Source of the DNA: Methylobacterium sp. J-076
GTDB lineage: Bacteria; Pseudomonadota; Alphaproteobacteria; Rhizobiales; Beijerinckiaceae
DNA: 64,000 bases
Assembly: GCF_022829405.1 (NCBI RefSeq)
Contig: NZ_JAKSXW010000078.1
Span: 83,719 to 147,718, forward strand
Direction: 5' to 3'
Positions 54,001 through 62,466 of this stretch are shown here, one piece after another. Below the pieces are notes generated by a model. That model was given only the letters and a program-made list of their open reading frames with translations. It had not been told where the DNA came from and did no database searches. Numbering within the stretch: the stretch's first letter is position 1; every line of letters begins with the position of its first letter. The position numbers and the translations under genes are program-made.

Positions 54001-54742
54001 CAGGAGCGACCTGCGCGGGCGCCCGCCCCGCCGGCTGCTGCTGGCCGAGGACGTCCCCCTGAACCAGGACCTCGCCCGCATCATCCTGGAGGCGGCGGGC
54101 CATGCGGTGGACGTGGTGCCCGACGGGGCCGCGGCCCTGCGGGCGGTGGAGGCCGGCACCTACGACCTCGTCCTCATGGACGTGCAGATGCCGGTGATGG
54201 ACGGCGTGAGCGCCGCCCGGCTGATCCGCGGCCTCGCCGGCCCCGCCGGCCGGGTGCCGATCATCGCCCTGACCGCCAACGTCCTGCCGCAGCAGGTCTC
54301 CGAGTTCCGCGAGGCCGGGATGGACGGCCATGTGGGCAAGCCCTTCGTGCGCGCCGACCTGCTCGATGCCATCGACCGCTGCACCCGAGCGGGCGGCACC
54401 TGGGACCGGGCCCGGCCCGTGCCGGAGGCCGCAGCCCTCAACGCCATCGCCGACGTCATCGGCCCGGAGCGCGTGCACGGGCTGCTCCAATCGCTGGCCC
54501 AGGAGCTCGATGCGCGCTTCGGCGCCGCCGCCGGCGGGGTCCGGCCCCGGGACGGGGTCGCCCAGGACGCCCACGCCATGATCGCCGCCGCCGCCATGCT
54601 CGGCTTCACCGACCTCGCCCGCCTGTGCCGGGAGGTCGAGGCGGTCTGCCGCTCCGGGCTCGACTACGGCCCGGCCTTCGCCGACCTCCGCGCCCACTGC
54701 GCCGCCGTCGTCACCGAGATCGGCCTGATGCGGGCGGCGTGA
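51092..54742 (+). CDS. GAF/multi-PAS hybrid histidine kinase with REC and HPt domains
   Basis: 1,216 residues, no membrane helix, so a cytoplasmic sensor. The order is a GAF-like domain (about 25-145), four PAS domains (about 170-285, 290-405, 415-540, 570-700), a coiled linker, the dimerisation helix with H741 ([11 protein letters not shown]), a full ATPase domain, a receiver with D1030 (LVLMDVQMP), and a C-terminal HPt domain with candidate H1161 ([13 protein letters not shown]). The HPt motif is weaker than usual because the Lys-Gly after His is replaced. This is a complete phosphorelay in one chain. Start GTG 51092. It lies 128 bp beyond the oxalate ligase gene and may or may not relate to it. 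Confidence 0.9.
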   Translation: MRSQPLDCVAPVPPSPAPARCDGGSPLDSACGVARALLGAPSAFAILDGADGIRIAGLSGIDGDRAGLIAGSPGFGAGLGRMAQGVVLRGLPGGAAFCAVAPLHAGDGGWIGALCVIDGADRPDPAPAAWGSLAEAARLVAGALRAEEAERRLAGSETRHLQAQAARRVAEETASFGHWRLDVATQTLAWSAGIAAIFGRNAILEPVPLDTHCSFYHPEDRDEVRRRIGVALNGRGRLPRGGYEHRSRILRPDGEIRHVSVRGIDERDASGRLVAVCGICLDVTELTRSTRALEETDRLLRATLEAIDQGLLMTDGEGRVRVFNRHVAGMMGVPDGLLSDGAPFAAVRAHQFAHGEFAKVHPDLRRWLEHGEPEHRVAVYERERPDGTVLQVRTLPFSGGGLVRTFTDVTAQRRAQNALRASERRYRLIAEHASDIIVFSDLDTTRRYVSHAVTPILGYDPEELVGTRPVAFIHPDDGAAFDAALGALREGGTERAPIPLRYRHRDGHWVWLELAFALVHDPDSGEPDGYVSTLRDVSARVAAEEAARRGEARNWAVAEERLRAMQAQADFSTAASAAILAQLAEGVIVTDAAGRITLVNTAAAGIHGVSRLDVEPDAYSDTYHLFTEEGKPYPPRDLPLAKAVRGETVRDARWRIRRPDGTEVVAIGNAQPLRGGEGGQIGAVLTVRDDTARDAAEGALRTLNATLAQRVAERTCEAEAARELAEAGSRAKSEFLASMSHEIRTPLNGIIGYADLLLDEGGLGTRIRQYGERIRSAGAALLTVVNDVLDVSKIEAGQVEIARRPFAPAALIDNTLSIVRGLAEAKGLALGLSIDPALPDWLAGDEDRLRQVLLNLLNNAIKFTPTGRIDLTVAVAGQRGDAVSLDFRVSDTGIGIPADKQDRLFRRFSQVDGSYRRAHDGAGLGLAICKSLVELMGGAVRVESVEERGSTFSFTVDLPRTLPPEAAKRDRSDLRGRPPRRLLLAEDVPLNQDLARIILEAAGHAVDVVPDGAAALRAVEAGTYDLVLMDVQMPVMDGVSAARLIRGLAGPAGRVPIIALTANVLPQQVSEFREAGMDGHVGKPFVRADLLDAIDRCTRAGGTWDRARPVPEAAALNAIADVIGPERVHGLLQSLAQELDARFGAAAGGVRPRDGVAQDAHAMIAAAAMLGFTDLARLCREVEAVCRSGLDYGPAFADLRAHCAAVVTEIGLMRAA

Positions 54743-54839
54743 CCTCAGGCCCGCGCGACATCGCCCGGAGCGGCCCCCGGGGCTCCCCTCCGGGCGGGAA
54801 GACGGGGCCCGCCGGCCGGAGTCGGGATGGAGGCCCCGC
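54743..54839. other. Tail-to-tail gap, no clear terminator
   Basis: 97 bp between the stops of the hybrid kinase and the AraD1-like gene. GC-rich with short self-complementary stretches around 54,770-54,810, but no long stem or U-run. Confidence 0.35.
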
Positions 54840-55820
54840 TCACAGGCCCCTCACGGAGACCTCCGCGGCCGGGGCGAGGGCGAGGGGGTTGCGCAGGGGC
54901 AGGGCGAAGGGCTCGGCCTCGATCTCGAACACGTCGCCCGGCCGGGTCGCCACGCCCTCGCTGAACGACAGGGTCGCCGTGCCGAAGAAGTGGACGTGGA
55001 CGTCGCCGGGGCGGCGGTGGCCCGGATACTTGAAATGGTGGTGCTCCAGGTTGGCGATGCTGTGGGACATGTTGGCCTCGCCCGAGACGAAGGGGCGCTC
55101 CCACAGCACCGCGCCGTCGCGCAGGATGCGGCTCGTCCCCCGCACGTCCGCCGGGAGCGCCCCCACCCGCAATTCCGGCCCCACCGCCGCCGGGCGCAGT
55201 TTCGAATGGGCGAGCCAGAGGTAGTTGCCGCGCTCCGTCACGTGGTCGGAGAACTCGTTGGCCAGGGCGAAGCCGAGGCGCACGGGCGTCCCATCCCCAT
55301 CGATGAGGTAGATGCCGGCGATCTCCGGCTCCTCGCCGCCGTCGAGGGCGAAGGCGGGCGAGACCAGGGGCGCGCCGGGGCCGACCAGGGCGCTGCCGTC
55401 GCCCTTGTAGAACCATTCGGGCTGGACGCCGGGCTGGCCCGGTGCCGGCTTCCCCCCTTCGACGCCCATGCGGAACATCGTCATCGAATCGGTCGGCGCC
55501 GGGTCGGCGGCGGCGGCCCGGTGCATCTTGTCCCGCCCCTCGGCCGAGCCGAGATGGGTGAGGCCGGTGCCGGTGAGCAGCAGGTGGGCCGGATCCTCGT
55601 GGTCGATGGGGGGCAGGAGGCTCACCCCGGCGAGGTCCAGGGGCTCCCCCGGCCCCGCGGCGGCGACCGCGCCGGCGAGGTCCTGCCCGGCCGCGAGCGC
55701 CCGCCGGGCGAGGTCGAGGACGCTGCCCACCCCCGGCACCGTGCGGCTCTCGCCCCGGTCCAGGGCGGCGACGCCGCGGGTTCCGTCCGCTTTCGTAAAC
55801 TGGACGAGCGACAGGGCCAT
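54840..55820 (-). CDS. AraD1/GguC-type FAH-fold protein, probable 2-keto-3-deoxy-pentonate dehydratase
   Basis: 326 residues of the fumarylacetoacetate-hydrolase fold, in the AraD1 branch: GLTHLGSAEGRDKMH, QPEWFYKGDGSALV and GFALANEFSDHVTERGNYLW are typical. Members act on 2-keto-3-deoxy sugar acids in the non-phosphorylating pentose route that ends at 2-ketoglutarate. The IlvD/Edd dehydratase 1 kb away would make exactly such a substrate. ATG 55820 with GGAGGGGGG upstream is chosen over a start 27 nt earlier. It is divergent from the GntR regulator, and their 222-bp gap has a candidate operator. Confidence 0.83.
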   Translation of the reverse strand: MALSLVQFTKADGTRGVAALDRGESRTVPGVGSVLDLARRALAAGQDLAGAVAAAGPGEPLDLAGVSLLPPIDHEDPAHLLLTGTGLTHLGSAEGRDKMHRAAAADPAPTDSMTMFRMGVEGGKPAPGQPGVQPEWFYKGDGSALVGPGAPLVSPAFALDGGEEPEIAGIYLIDGDGTPVRLGFALANEFSDHVTERGNYLWLAHSKLRPAAVGPELRVGALPADVRGTSRILRDGAVLWERPFVSGEANMSHSIANLEHHHFKYPGHRRPGDVHVHFFGTATLSFSEGVATRPGDVFEIEAEPFALPLRNPLALAPAAEVSVRGL

Positions 55821-55867
55821 GGTTCCCCCCTCCGGACCGGCCCCCACCCATGTCTGGGCCGTCTCGC

Positions 55868-55882
55868 ATTAATCAGACAATT
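55868..55882. promoter_or_regulatory. Candidate GntR operator between AraD1 and regulator genes
   Basis: Read on the minus strand it is AATTGTCTGATTAAT, a partly symmetric AT-rich element in a GC-rich gap. ATTGTC(T/A)G recurs ahead of the IlvD/Edd gene (58,664-58,669), which suggests one regulator for both promoters. Confidence 0.45.
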
Positions 55883-56042
55883 GGCTAGCGGGATTCGCGG
55901 CCCGCGGCAAGCGCCCCCGGGGGCTGTATCCTTGCACTCGGCGGCCCGGCGGCCTACTGCGAAACGGGCTCCCGGCACGGGGATCGGGGCGGCTTCGTCG
56001 AGTGGAGTGAGGCGGTTGAGGCGCGTGAGCGACGGCGAGCGC

Positions 56043-56756
56043 ATGGGGTTGCCCCCCCCTGCGCCCGGCCAGCGGATCCATGGCTCCGTCGCGCGCACCC
56101 TCGGGATCGCGATCCTGTCCGGCCTGCACGCGCCGGGGGCCGTGCTGCCGGGGGAGATCGAGTTCTCGGAGCAGCTCGGCATCTCCCGCACCGCCTACCG
56201 CGAGGCCGTGCGCATCCTCAGCGCCAAGGGCTTGGTGGAGAGCCGGCCGAAGACGGGCACGCGGGTCAGCGCCCGCAGCCGCTGGAACCTCCTCGACCCC
56301 GACATCCTGGCCTGGGCCTTCGAGGCCGAGCCGAGCGAGACCTTCATCCGCGACCTGTTCGAGCTGCGCCAGATCGTGGAGCCCGCCGCCGCCGCCCTGG
56401 CGGCCGAGCGGCGCTCCTCGGTGGACATCGCCCGCATGGGCCATGCCCTGGAGGAGATGGCCCGCTACGGCCTCGCCGTGCCCGAGGGCCGCGCGGCCGA
56501 CCGGGCCTTCCACCATGCGGTGCTGGAGGCGACGCGCAACGCGCCGCTCCTGTCCCTGTCCAGCTCCATCGTCGCGGCCGTCACCTGGACGACGATCTAC
56601 AAGCAGCGCCTGCGGGCCCTGCCGCGCAATCCCCTTCCCGACCACCGCGCCGTCTACGAGGCGATCGTGGCCGGCGATTCCGAGGGCGCGCGGGAGACGA
56701 TGTCCGTGCTGATCCGCCTCGCCCTGGCCGACACCGAGATGTCGATGCAGGCGTGA
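56043..56756 (+). CDS. FadR-type GntR transcriptional regulator
   Basis: 237 residues. The N-terminal winged helix-turn-helix has the pattern LPGEIEFSEQLGISRTAYRE plus the wing VESRPKTGTRV. The C-terminal FCD domain has FIRDLFELRQIVEPAAAALAA, the metal/ligand-binding Asp-His pattern DRAFHHAVLEAT, and a final His (DHRAVYEAI). It probably represses the flanking AraD1-like and IlvD/Edd genes and releases when a sugar acid or keto acid binds. The start is uncertain: ATG 56043 was used, and GTG 56025 adds six residues. Confidence 0.88.
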   Translation: MGLPPPAPGQRIHGSVARTLGIAILSGLHAPGAVLPGEIEFSEQLGISRTAYREAVRILSAKGLVESRPKTGTRVSARSRWNLLDPDILAWAFEAEPSETFIRDLFELRQIVEPAAAALAAERRSSVDIARMGHALEEMARYGLAVPEGRAADRAFHHAVLEATRNAPLLSLSSSIVAAVTWTTIYKQRLRALPRNPLPDHRAVYEAIVAGDSEGARETMSVLIRLALADTEMSMQA

Positions 56757-56808
56757 GACGTCGCCTCCCCTCCACCACGCCTGCGGGCGGAGGGGGAGGC
56801 GTGCCGCC

Positions 56809-58602
56809 TCAGTGGTTGTCGCGCGGCAGACCCTTGGTCTGGGCGATGCGCTGGTACGCCTCGCTGCCTTCCAGGATGGCGCCCGTGTGCATCTGGCCGA
56901 CCACGGCCCGCTGCATCGCCTGCCAGGGGGTCTGCGAGGCCGGGTAGGCGAAGCCGCCCGCCTCGTCCAACGCCTTGCGGCGGGCGGTGATCTCCTCCTC
57001 GGGGAGCAGCATGTCGGCGGTGCCCCGGCGCAGGTCGATCCGCACCCGGTCGCCGGTGCGCAGCAGGGCGAGGCCGCCGCCGGCCGCCGCCTCGGGGGAG
57101 GCGTTGAGGATCGAGGGCGAGGCGGAGGTGCCCGATTGCCGCCCGTCGCCGAGGCAGGGAAGGGCGAAGACCCCCGCCTTGATGAGCTGGGCGGGCGGAC
57201 GCATGTTCACCACCTCGGCGGCGCCGGGATAGCCCACCGGCCCGGCCCCGCGCATCACGAGGAGCGTGTCCTGGGTGATGTCGAGCGCCGGGTCGTCGAT
57301 GCGGTGGTGGTAATCCTCCGGCCCGTCGAACACCACGACGCGGCCCTCGAAGGCGTCCGGGTCGGCGGGGTTGGAGAGGTAGCGGGTGCGGAACTCCTCG
57401 CCGATCACGCTGGTCTTCATGATCGCCGCGTCGAACAGGTTGCCCTTCAGCACGAGGAAGCCCGCGGCCTCCTTCAGGGGCCGGTCGAACGGGCGGATCA
57501 CGTCCTCGTCCTCGATGGTGGCGCCGCGGCAGTTCTCGCCGATGGTGCGGCCGTTGACCGTCAGCGCGCCTTCCCGGATCAGCCCCTGGCCCATCAGCTG
57601 GGCGACCACCGCCGGAAGGCTGCCGGCGCGGTAGTAATCCTCGCCGAGATAGGTGCCGGCCGGCTGCAGGTTCACGAGGAGCGGCACGCCGAGCCCGTAG
57701 GTCTGCCAATCGGTGATGTCGAGCTCGACCCCCATGTGCCGGGCGATGGCGGCGAGGTGGATCGGCGCGTTGGTGGAGCCGCCGATGGCCGAGTTGACCA
57801 CGATGGCGTTCAGGAAGGCGTCGCGGGTGAGGATCTCGGAGGGCTTCAGGTCCTCCGCGACCATCTCCACGATGCGCTTGCCGGTGCGGTAGGCGGCCTC
57901 CTGCCGGTCCCGGTAGGGGGCGGGGATGGCGGCGGTGCCCGGCAGCATCATGCCCAGGGCCTCGGCCAGGGAGTTCATGGTGGTGGCGGTGCCCATGGTG
58001 TTGCAGAAGCCGGTGGAGGGCGCCGACGAGGTGACGAGCTTGATGAAGCCGTCATGGTCGATCTCCCCCGCCGCCAGCATCTCCCGGGCCCGCCAGACGA
58101 TGGTGCCGGACCCCGTCCGCTCACCCTTGAACCAGCCGTTGAGCATCGGCCCGACGGAGAGGGCGATGGCCGGGATGTTCACGGTGGCCGCCGCCATGAG
58201 GCAGGCCGGGGTGGTCTTGTCGCAGCCGGTGGTGAGCACCACCCCGTCGAGGGGGTAGCCGTGGAGCAGCTCCACGAGGCCGAGATAGGCGAGGTTGCGG
58301 TCGAGCCCCGCGGTCGGGCGCTTGCCGGTCTCCTGGATCGGGTGGACCGGGAATTCGAGCGCGATGCCCCCCGCCTCGCGGATGCCCTCCCGGATGCGCT
58401 CGGCGAGGACGAGGTGGTGGCGGTTGCACGGCGAGAGGTCGGAGCCCGTCTGGGCGATGCCGATGATCGGCTTGCCCGAGCGCAGCTCCTCCAGGCTGAG
58501 GCCGAAGTTCAGGTAGCGCTCCAGGTAGAGCGCCGTCATGTCGATGTTGTCCGGGTTGTCGAACCAGGCGCGGGAGCGGAGCTTGCGGGGCGAGTCGGTC
58601 AT
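56809..58602 (-). CDS. IlvD/Edd family sugar-acid dehydratase
   Basis: 597 residues. The iron-sulphur cysteines are visible in [24 protein letters not shown] and [20 protein letters not shown]. The family includes dihydroxyacid dehydratase, phosphogluconate dehydratase and pentonate dehydratases. Pairing with an AraD1-type protein and a FadR-type regulator favours L-arabinonate or D-xylonate as substrate, giving 2-keto-3-deoxy-pentonate. ATG 58602. It converges on the regulator (52-bp gap). Its promoter region has the same ATTGTC element as the AraD1 promoter. Confidence 0.88.
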   Translation of the reverse strand: MTDSPRKLRSRAWFDNPDNIDMTALYLERYLNFGLSLEELRSGKPIIGIAQTGSDLSPCNRHHLVLAERIREGIREAGGIALEFPVHPIQETGKRPTAGLDRNLAYLGLVELLHGYPLDGVVLTTGCDKTTPACLMAAATVNIPAIALSVGPMLNGWFKGERTGSGTIVWRAREMLAAGEIDHDGFIKLVTSSAPSTGFCNTMGTATTMNSLAEALGMMLPGTAAIPAPYRDRQEAAYRTGKRIVEMVAEDLKPSEILTRDAFLNAIVVNSAIGGSTNAPIHLAAIARHMGVELDITDWQTYGLGVPLLVNLQPAGTYLGEDYYRAGSLPAVVAQLMGQGLIREGALTVNGRTIGENCRGATIEDEDVIRPFDRPLKEAAGFLVLKGNLFDAAIMKTSVIGEEFRTRYLSNPADPDAFEGRVVVFDGPEDYHHRIDDPALDITQDTLLVMRGAGPVGYPGAAEVVNMRPPAQLIKAGVFALPCLGDGRQSGTSASPSILNASPEAAAGGGLALLRTGDRVRIDLRRGTADMLLPEEEITARRKALDEAGGFAYPASQTPWQAMQRAVVGQMHTGAILEGSEAYQRIAQTKGLPRDNH

Positions 58603-58650
58603 CGGGCGTCTGGTCCGGCTGGAAGCGATGCGTCGGTCGGTTCTATACTC

Positions 58651-58669
58651 GTACAAATATGCTGACAAT
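58651..58669 (-). promoter_or_regulatory. Candidate GntR operator before the IlvD/Edd gene
   Basis: On the minus strand it reads ATTGTCAGCATATTTGTAC, 49 bp before the ATG, and is AT-rich. It shares ATTGTC(A/T)G with the element at 55,868-55,882. TTGTAC also resembles half of the TTGTACGACAA-like sites of FCD regulators. Confidence 0.45.
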
Positions 58670-58734
58670 GATGCCGTCCGGCCCGGATTCCGGGCAGGCT
58701 CGGGCATCCCCGCGTGGGGTGGGCCCGAACGCAA

Positions 58735-58766
58735 GAGAGGCCGCCCCCCTGCGGAGGCGGCCTCTC
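58735..58766 (-). terminator. Terminator of the outer-membrane barrel gene
   Basis: GAGAGGCCGCC (58735-58745) pairs perfectly with GGCGGCCTCTC (58756-58766), an 11-bp stem with 10-nt loop, about 65 bp past the stop of the minus-strand porin gene. A short TT-G-TT run follows on the minus strand. Confidence 0.65.
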
Positions 58767-58829
58767 CCGGTTCCAGGGCGATCCCGGGAAACCCGGGACC
58801 GCCGCTGGTCGGTGGTGTCCGTTCGGATC

Positions 58830-59720
58830 TTAGTAGGAGCCGAACTTGTAGTTCACGCCGGCGCGGATGACGGCGAACTCGGTGTCGCGGCGGATGTTGG
58901 CCGGGCCCGAGACCAGGGTCACGCCCTGCGAAGCGGCGGAGTAGGTCTGACCGAAGGCGTTGGTGGCGAAAGCGCCGGCCGAACGACGGTTCTGGTCGAG
59001 GTTCACGTACAGGCCTTCGACCTTCAGCGTGACGGCCGAAGAGCGGAAGAAGTTCAGGAACGAGTCGGTCGGGAGAGCGTACTCGATGCCGCCGCCGACA
59101 GCGTAGCCGGTCTGGAAGTCGTCGGAGGAGACGCCCGAACCGAACTGACGGCCGCCGCCCGAGCCGTAGGCGAAGCCGCCCGTGGCGTAGACGAGGGTGC
59201 GGTCGAAGGCGTAGCCGAGGCGGCCGCGCACGGTGCCGAAGTAGTCGAGGCCCGACAGGCCGTTCGGGTTGTAGATGAGGGTGCCCGGGATGATGGCCGA
59301 GCCGGCCGGGGCGACGGCGGAGAAGCGGTTCCGCTGGCGGCCGAAGTCGACGTACTGGGCGTCAGCTTCGATACCGACGACCACGCCCGAGCCCGGGGTG
59401 AACTGGTAGTTGTAGCCGATCTGGCCACCGCCGACGAAGCCTTCGTTGCTGGCGGTGTTCGAGAAGGCGAGGACGCCGGTGGTCGGCACGTTGCCGGCGG
59501 CGAAGATGCGGTTGCCCGGCGAGACGCCGACGACGGTCGGAGCCGAGGTCGAGGAGGCGTCGAAGCCGTAGCCGGCGTTGAAACCGGCGTAGAAGCCCGT
59601 CCAGGTGAAGACCGGCACCGGCGTGAAGACGGGCGGCGGCGCGCGACGCGGAAGGTCGGCGGCGGTGGCGGCGGCGGTGAGGGCCGTGAACATTGCCAGC
59701 GAGGTGACGAGGCTCTTCAT
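58830..59720 (-). CDS. Omp25/Omp31-like outer-membrane beta-barrel protein
   Basis: 296 residues. A short signal peptide ([18 protein letters not shown], cut before ADLPRR) is followed by a Pro-rich linker with [16 protein letters not shown], the standard opening of the Rhizobiales eight-stranded porin-like family, then alternating amphipathic strands and a final VNYKFGSY ending in Tyr. The codon usage is noticeably less GC-biased at third positions than its neighbours and highly regular, as in strongly expressed genes. It is probably an abundant surface protein. The 237-bp upstream gap has a perfect CCCGATCGGG palindrome at 59746-59755. Confidence 0.9.
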   Translation of the reverse strand: MKSLVTSLAMFTALTAAATAADLPRRAPPPVFTPVPVFTWTGFYAGFNAGYGFDASSTSAPTVVGVSPGNRIFAAGNVPTTGVLAFSNTASNEGFVGGGQIGYNYQFTPGSGVVVGIEADAQYVDFGRQRNRFSAVAPAGSAIIPGTLIYNPNGLSGLDYFGTVRGRLGYAFDRTLVYATGGFAYGSGGGRQFGSGVSSDDFQTGYAVGGGIEYALPTDSFLNFFRSSAVTLKVEGLYVNLDQNRRSAGAFATNAFGQTYSAASQGVTLVSGPANIRRDTEFAVIRAGVNYKFGSY

Positions 59721-59957
59721 AATTGTGCAATCCCCAGAAGTCTGTCCCGATCGGGTTGATTATTAGCGGAAAGCGTTCCGGAAGACTGTGTCGGCAAGGT
59801 TACACCGCTGCCCGAACTGCGGCGAGATGGTGGCCGGCGCGGCCCCGGCAGGGGCGATGGAAGCCGAAAAAAGGTTGCACTGCAGCCACTTGGCATTTCC
59901 ACCAATCGTGGCGCCGACGGGCTGGCGGCCCCGTTTGGGGGGTGGGGCCGGGGCCCG

Positions 59958-60215
59958 TCAGGGGGCTTGATCCGCCGCCTCGGGCCTGATCCGCACGTCG
60001 GTGAAGGCGCGGATCAGGATCCTCCGGCCCTTGCCGTCGTGGACATCCACGATCCAGCGCGTCCAGTCGGCGTCCCCCGCCGCCATCAGCGCCAGGGCGA
60101 CCCGGTCGGCATGGGCGCGCACCTGGGCGAGGGTCGGCAGCCGCCGGCCGCGCAGGTCGAAGGTCGCATCGCCGCCGGGTCCCACGCAGTGGAACCGGTA
60201 AAGCCGCGTGGGCAC
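59958..60215 (-). CDS. DUF6894-like small protein
   Basis: 85 residues from GTG 60215. Pattern: an opening RLYRFHCVG strand, an acidic strand with ATFDLRGRRLPTLAQVRAHA, a helix with regularly spaced Ala, and a C-terminal W-I-V-D-V-x-D-x-x-G-R strand pair. This matches the small DUF6894 proteins that are abundant in Methylobacterium and related Rhizobiales. Function unknown. The longer frame from GTG 60248 adds only charged residues. Confidence 0.65.
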   Translation of the reverse strand: MPTRLYRFHCVGPGGDATFDLRGRRLPTLAQVRAHADRVALALMAAGDADWTRWIVDVHDGKGRRILIRAFTDVRIRPEAADQAP

Positions 60216-60336
60216 TCGCCTTCTCTCCCTCGATCCACAGGGGTCCACCGCGAATCCGCCTTTCGGCGCCCGGGGCCTTGAACCGAATCGCCCCGTCGGC
60301 TTTGTTCACTCTATGTTCTAGTGGAGGTTGAGCGAG

Positions 60337-60558
60337 ATGCGAGGGCAGTTGAGCGAATCGCCGGCACCGGACTGGGGACCGACCGAGGCGGAGACCATCG
60401 CCCTGGCCTATTACCGGGCCCACCACCGGGACGGCTGGGCCGCCCTGGTCCATGCCGTCGAGGATGCCCTCTCGGACCTCGCCGCCGCCGATTCGACGAT
60501 CCGCGAGCGGGGGCGGCAGATCTCCCGCGGCTATGTCCGCGGCCTCCCGGCGGAGTGA
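60337..60558 (+). CDS. Small acidic hypothetical protein
   Basis: 73 residues, helical, no Cys, no signal peptide. GGAGG lies 9 nt before the ATG at 60337, which makes translation credible. Not recognised. A weak hairpin (GGGGGA with TCCCCC, 60574-60591) and a TTTT run follow the stop, so it is likely a separate unit from the OsmC operon. Confidence 0.55.
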   Translation: MRGQLSESPAPDWGPTEAETIALAYYRAHHRDGWAALVHAVEDALSDLAAADSTIRERGRQISRGYVRGLPAE

Positions 60559-60573
60559 GCCCCGGGTCCGGAG

Positions 60574-60591
60574 GGGGGAGGACGTTCCCCC
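60574..60591 (+). terminator. Weak terminator ahead of the OsmC operon
   Basis: GGGGGA pairs with TCCCCC over a 6-nt loop, with a TTTT stretch a few bases beyond. It separates the 73-residue gene from the sigma-54 promoter. Confidence 0.45.
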
Positions 60592-60645
60592 GAAAGGGTT
60601 TTGCGGGGGAGAAATTTTCCGGAAATGCGGCCGCGCCTTGCCGCT

Positions 60646-60660
60646 TGGCACCGCGTTTGC
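60646..60660 (+). promoter_or_regulatory. Sigma-54 (-24/-12) promoter of the OsmC-flavoprotein-rubredoxin operon
   Basis: TGGCAC-N5-TTGC with the GG and GC dinucleotides exactly 10 bp apart, the strict RpoN spacing. It lies 55 bp ahead of the OsmC start. The element is also part of a dyad CTTGGCA...TGCCAAG (60644-60664), and TTTCCGGAAA (60616-60625) sits just upstream. RpoN promoters need an enhancer-binding activator. None is encoded in the window. Confidence 0.7.
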
Positions 60661-60715
60661 CAAGCCGCTCCAGGGCCGGCCCCCCAAGAGGGCCGCGCCA
60701 GGAGAGACCCTTGCC

Positions 60716-61267
60716 ATGAGTGCCAGCGCAGCCCCTCAGACCGTGACGACCTACCTGCGCCCGATCGACCGGGACGGCCTCCTCAAGTTCGCCGAGAAGG
60801 GCCGGGCCAATCCGGGCTCCCGCGGTACGAACAAGGTGCACACGGTCGTGGACGGCCAGTACCGCACCCTGAGCTATGTCGGCGACCACACCCCCGTGGT
60901 GGTGGACGAGCCGCTCCACCTGTTCGGCGAGAACACCGCCCCGGCGCCGGGGGAGGTCGTGCTCTCGGCCCTCGGCGGCTGCCTCGCGGTGGGCATCACC
61001 GCCGTGGCCACGTGGAAGCAGGTGCGCCTGTCCCGCCTGGAGCTGCGCCTGGAGGGCGACATCGGCAACCCCGCCGCCTGGGGCGCCGGCGGCGCCGAGA
61101 AGGCCCCGGAGGACATGGGCTTCCAGGCGATCCGGGTCTCCGTCACCATCGAGGGCGACGCCTCCCGCGAGGAGCTGGACGAGATCGTCCGCCACGCGAA
61201 CTTCTACTCGCCCGTGGCCAATTCCATGCGCAACCCGATCCCGTTCGAGATCGGCCTCGCGGAGTGA
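60716..61267 (+). CDS. OsmC family protein with one redox cysteine
   Basis: 183 residues. OsmC/Ohr enzymes reduce organic hydroperoxides with two cysteines. Here the reactive Cys89 is present in [12 protein letters not shown], but the second site reads YSPVANSM, with Ser165 where OsmC has Cys in CPVS. A one-cysteine protein of this kind may act on a different substrate or use an outside thiol. It is first in an operon with a flavoprotein and a rubredoxin-reductase fusion, downstream of a sigma-54 promoter. ATG 60716, with GGAGAG upstream. Confidence 0.83.
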   Translation: MSASAAPQTVTTYLRPIDRDGLLKFAEKGRANPGSRGTNKVHTVVDGQYRTLSYVGDHTPVVVDEPLHLFGENTAPAPGEVVLSALGGCLAVGITAVATWKQVRLSRLELRLEGDIGNPAAWGAGGAEKAPEDMGFQAIRVSVTIEGDASREELDEIVRHANFYSPVANSMRNPIPFEIGLAE

Positions 61268-61320
61268 TCCCTTCGGCGGGCGGCTCCGGCGGCCCGTCCT
61301 TCCTTCGAGGAGACAGCACG

Positions 61321-62466
61321 ATGCCGAGCGCCCTCGCCCTGCGGCCGGATGCGGATCCCGCCGGCCCGGACCGGCCCGACGAGGCGGTCCTGGCCGGGGT
61401 CGCCGCCATCGCCGACGGCCCCCTCGCGGCGGCGGCCGGGGCCATCGACCGGGGGACCTACCCCCTCGACCTGATGGGCGCCCTGGCGGGGGAGGGGGCG
61501 CTGGCCCTCCACCTCGACCGGCACGGGGCCCGGTTCGGCGCGGCCGTGGCCGCCATGCAGACGGCGAGCCGCGCCTGCGGGGCCACCGGCTTCCTGATGT
61601 GGTGCCACGATGTCTGCGGCCTCTACATGGAGCAGTCGGGCAACCCGGCGCTCACCGGCGCGGCCCTCGACGCCCACGCCGCCGGGCGCAGCTTCGGCGG
61701 CACCGCCCTGTCCAACCCGATGAAGGCCTTCGCCGGGATCGAGCCGATGCTCCTGCGCGCCCGGCCGGTGCCGGGCGGCTACGAGGTGAGCGGCATGCTG
61801 CCCTGGGTCAGCCATATCGGGCCGGGGCAGTATTGCGGCGCCATCGCCGGCGTCGTCGGGGCGGGGGAGGCCATCAGCCACGAGATCATGTTCCTCCTGC
61901 ACTGCGACCGGGCGGAGCTGCGGCCCTGCCCGCACTTCTCCGGCATGGAGGGCACCAGCACCTGGGGCCTCCGGCTGGAGCGGTACTTCGTCGGCCGGGA
62001 CGACATCGTCGCCGACCCGGCCCGGCCGTTCATCGGGCGGATCCGGGCGGCCTTCATCCTGCTCCAGTGCGGCATGGGCCTCGGCGTCGCCGAGGGCAGC
62101 CTTTCGGCCATGCTGGCGGTCGAGGAGACCCTCGGCCACGTCAACCAGTTCCTGGACGACCGGCCGGACGAGATCGCGGGCGAACTCGCCGACCTGCGCG
62201 GCCGGGTGATGCGGCTTGCGCAGACGCCCTACGACGGGGCCACCGACTACCTGATCGACGTCCTCGACGCCCGCGCCCAGACCTCGGAGCTGGCCCTGCG
62301 CGCGTCCCAATCCTCCCTGCTGCACCAGGGGGCACGGGGCTACCTGACCTCGGCGGCGCCCCAGCGGCGGATCCGCGAGGCGCATTTCGTGGCGATCGTC
62401 ACCCCGGCGATCAAGCACCTGCGCAAGGAGATGGCCCGGCTCTCGCGGGAGGTGATGCCCGCATGA
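61321..62466 (+). CDS. Acyl-CoA-dehydrogenase-fold flavoprotein
   Basis: 381 residues. It has the ACAD order: helical N-domain, middle beta-domain ([17 protein letters not shown], then [16 protein letters not shown]) and C-terminal helical bundle with [20 protein letters not shown]. The flavin-site tryptophan/serine pattern of true acyl-CoA dehydrogenases is only loosely kept, and I could not place the catalytic Glu with confidence. It could be a dehydrogenase or a flavin-dependent monooxygenase of the DszC/SfnB kind. GAGGAG precedes ATG 61321. Its stop overlaps the rubredoxin-reductase start by 4 nt, which ties it to an electron-transfer partner. Confidence 0.78.
   Translation: MPSALALRPDADPAGPDRPDEAVLAGVAAIADGPLAAAAGAIDRGTYPLDLMGALAGEGALALHLDRHGARFGAAVAAMQTASRACGATGFLMWCHDVCGLYMEQSGNPALTGAALDAHAAGRSFGGTALSNPMKAFAGIEPMLLRARPVPGGYEVSGMLPWVSHIGPGQYCGAIAGVVGAGEAISHEIMFLLHCDRAELRPCPHFSGMEGTSTWGLRLERYFVGRDDIVADPARPFIGRIRAAFILLQCGMGLGVAEGSLSAMLAVEETLGHVNQFLDDRPDEIAGELADLRGRVMRLAQTPYDGATDYLIDVLDARAQTSELALRASQSSLLHQGARGYLTSAAPQRRIREAHFVAIVTPAIKHLRKEMARLSREVMPA

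Noticed and set aside
51032..54697. A 1,221-codon minus-strand frame opposite the large hybrid kinase
   Set aside because: The plus strand carries complete GAF, PAS, kinase, receiver and HPt motifs, and the antisense frame has none.
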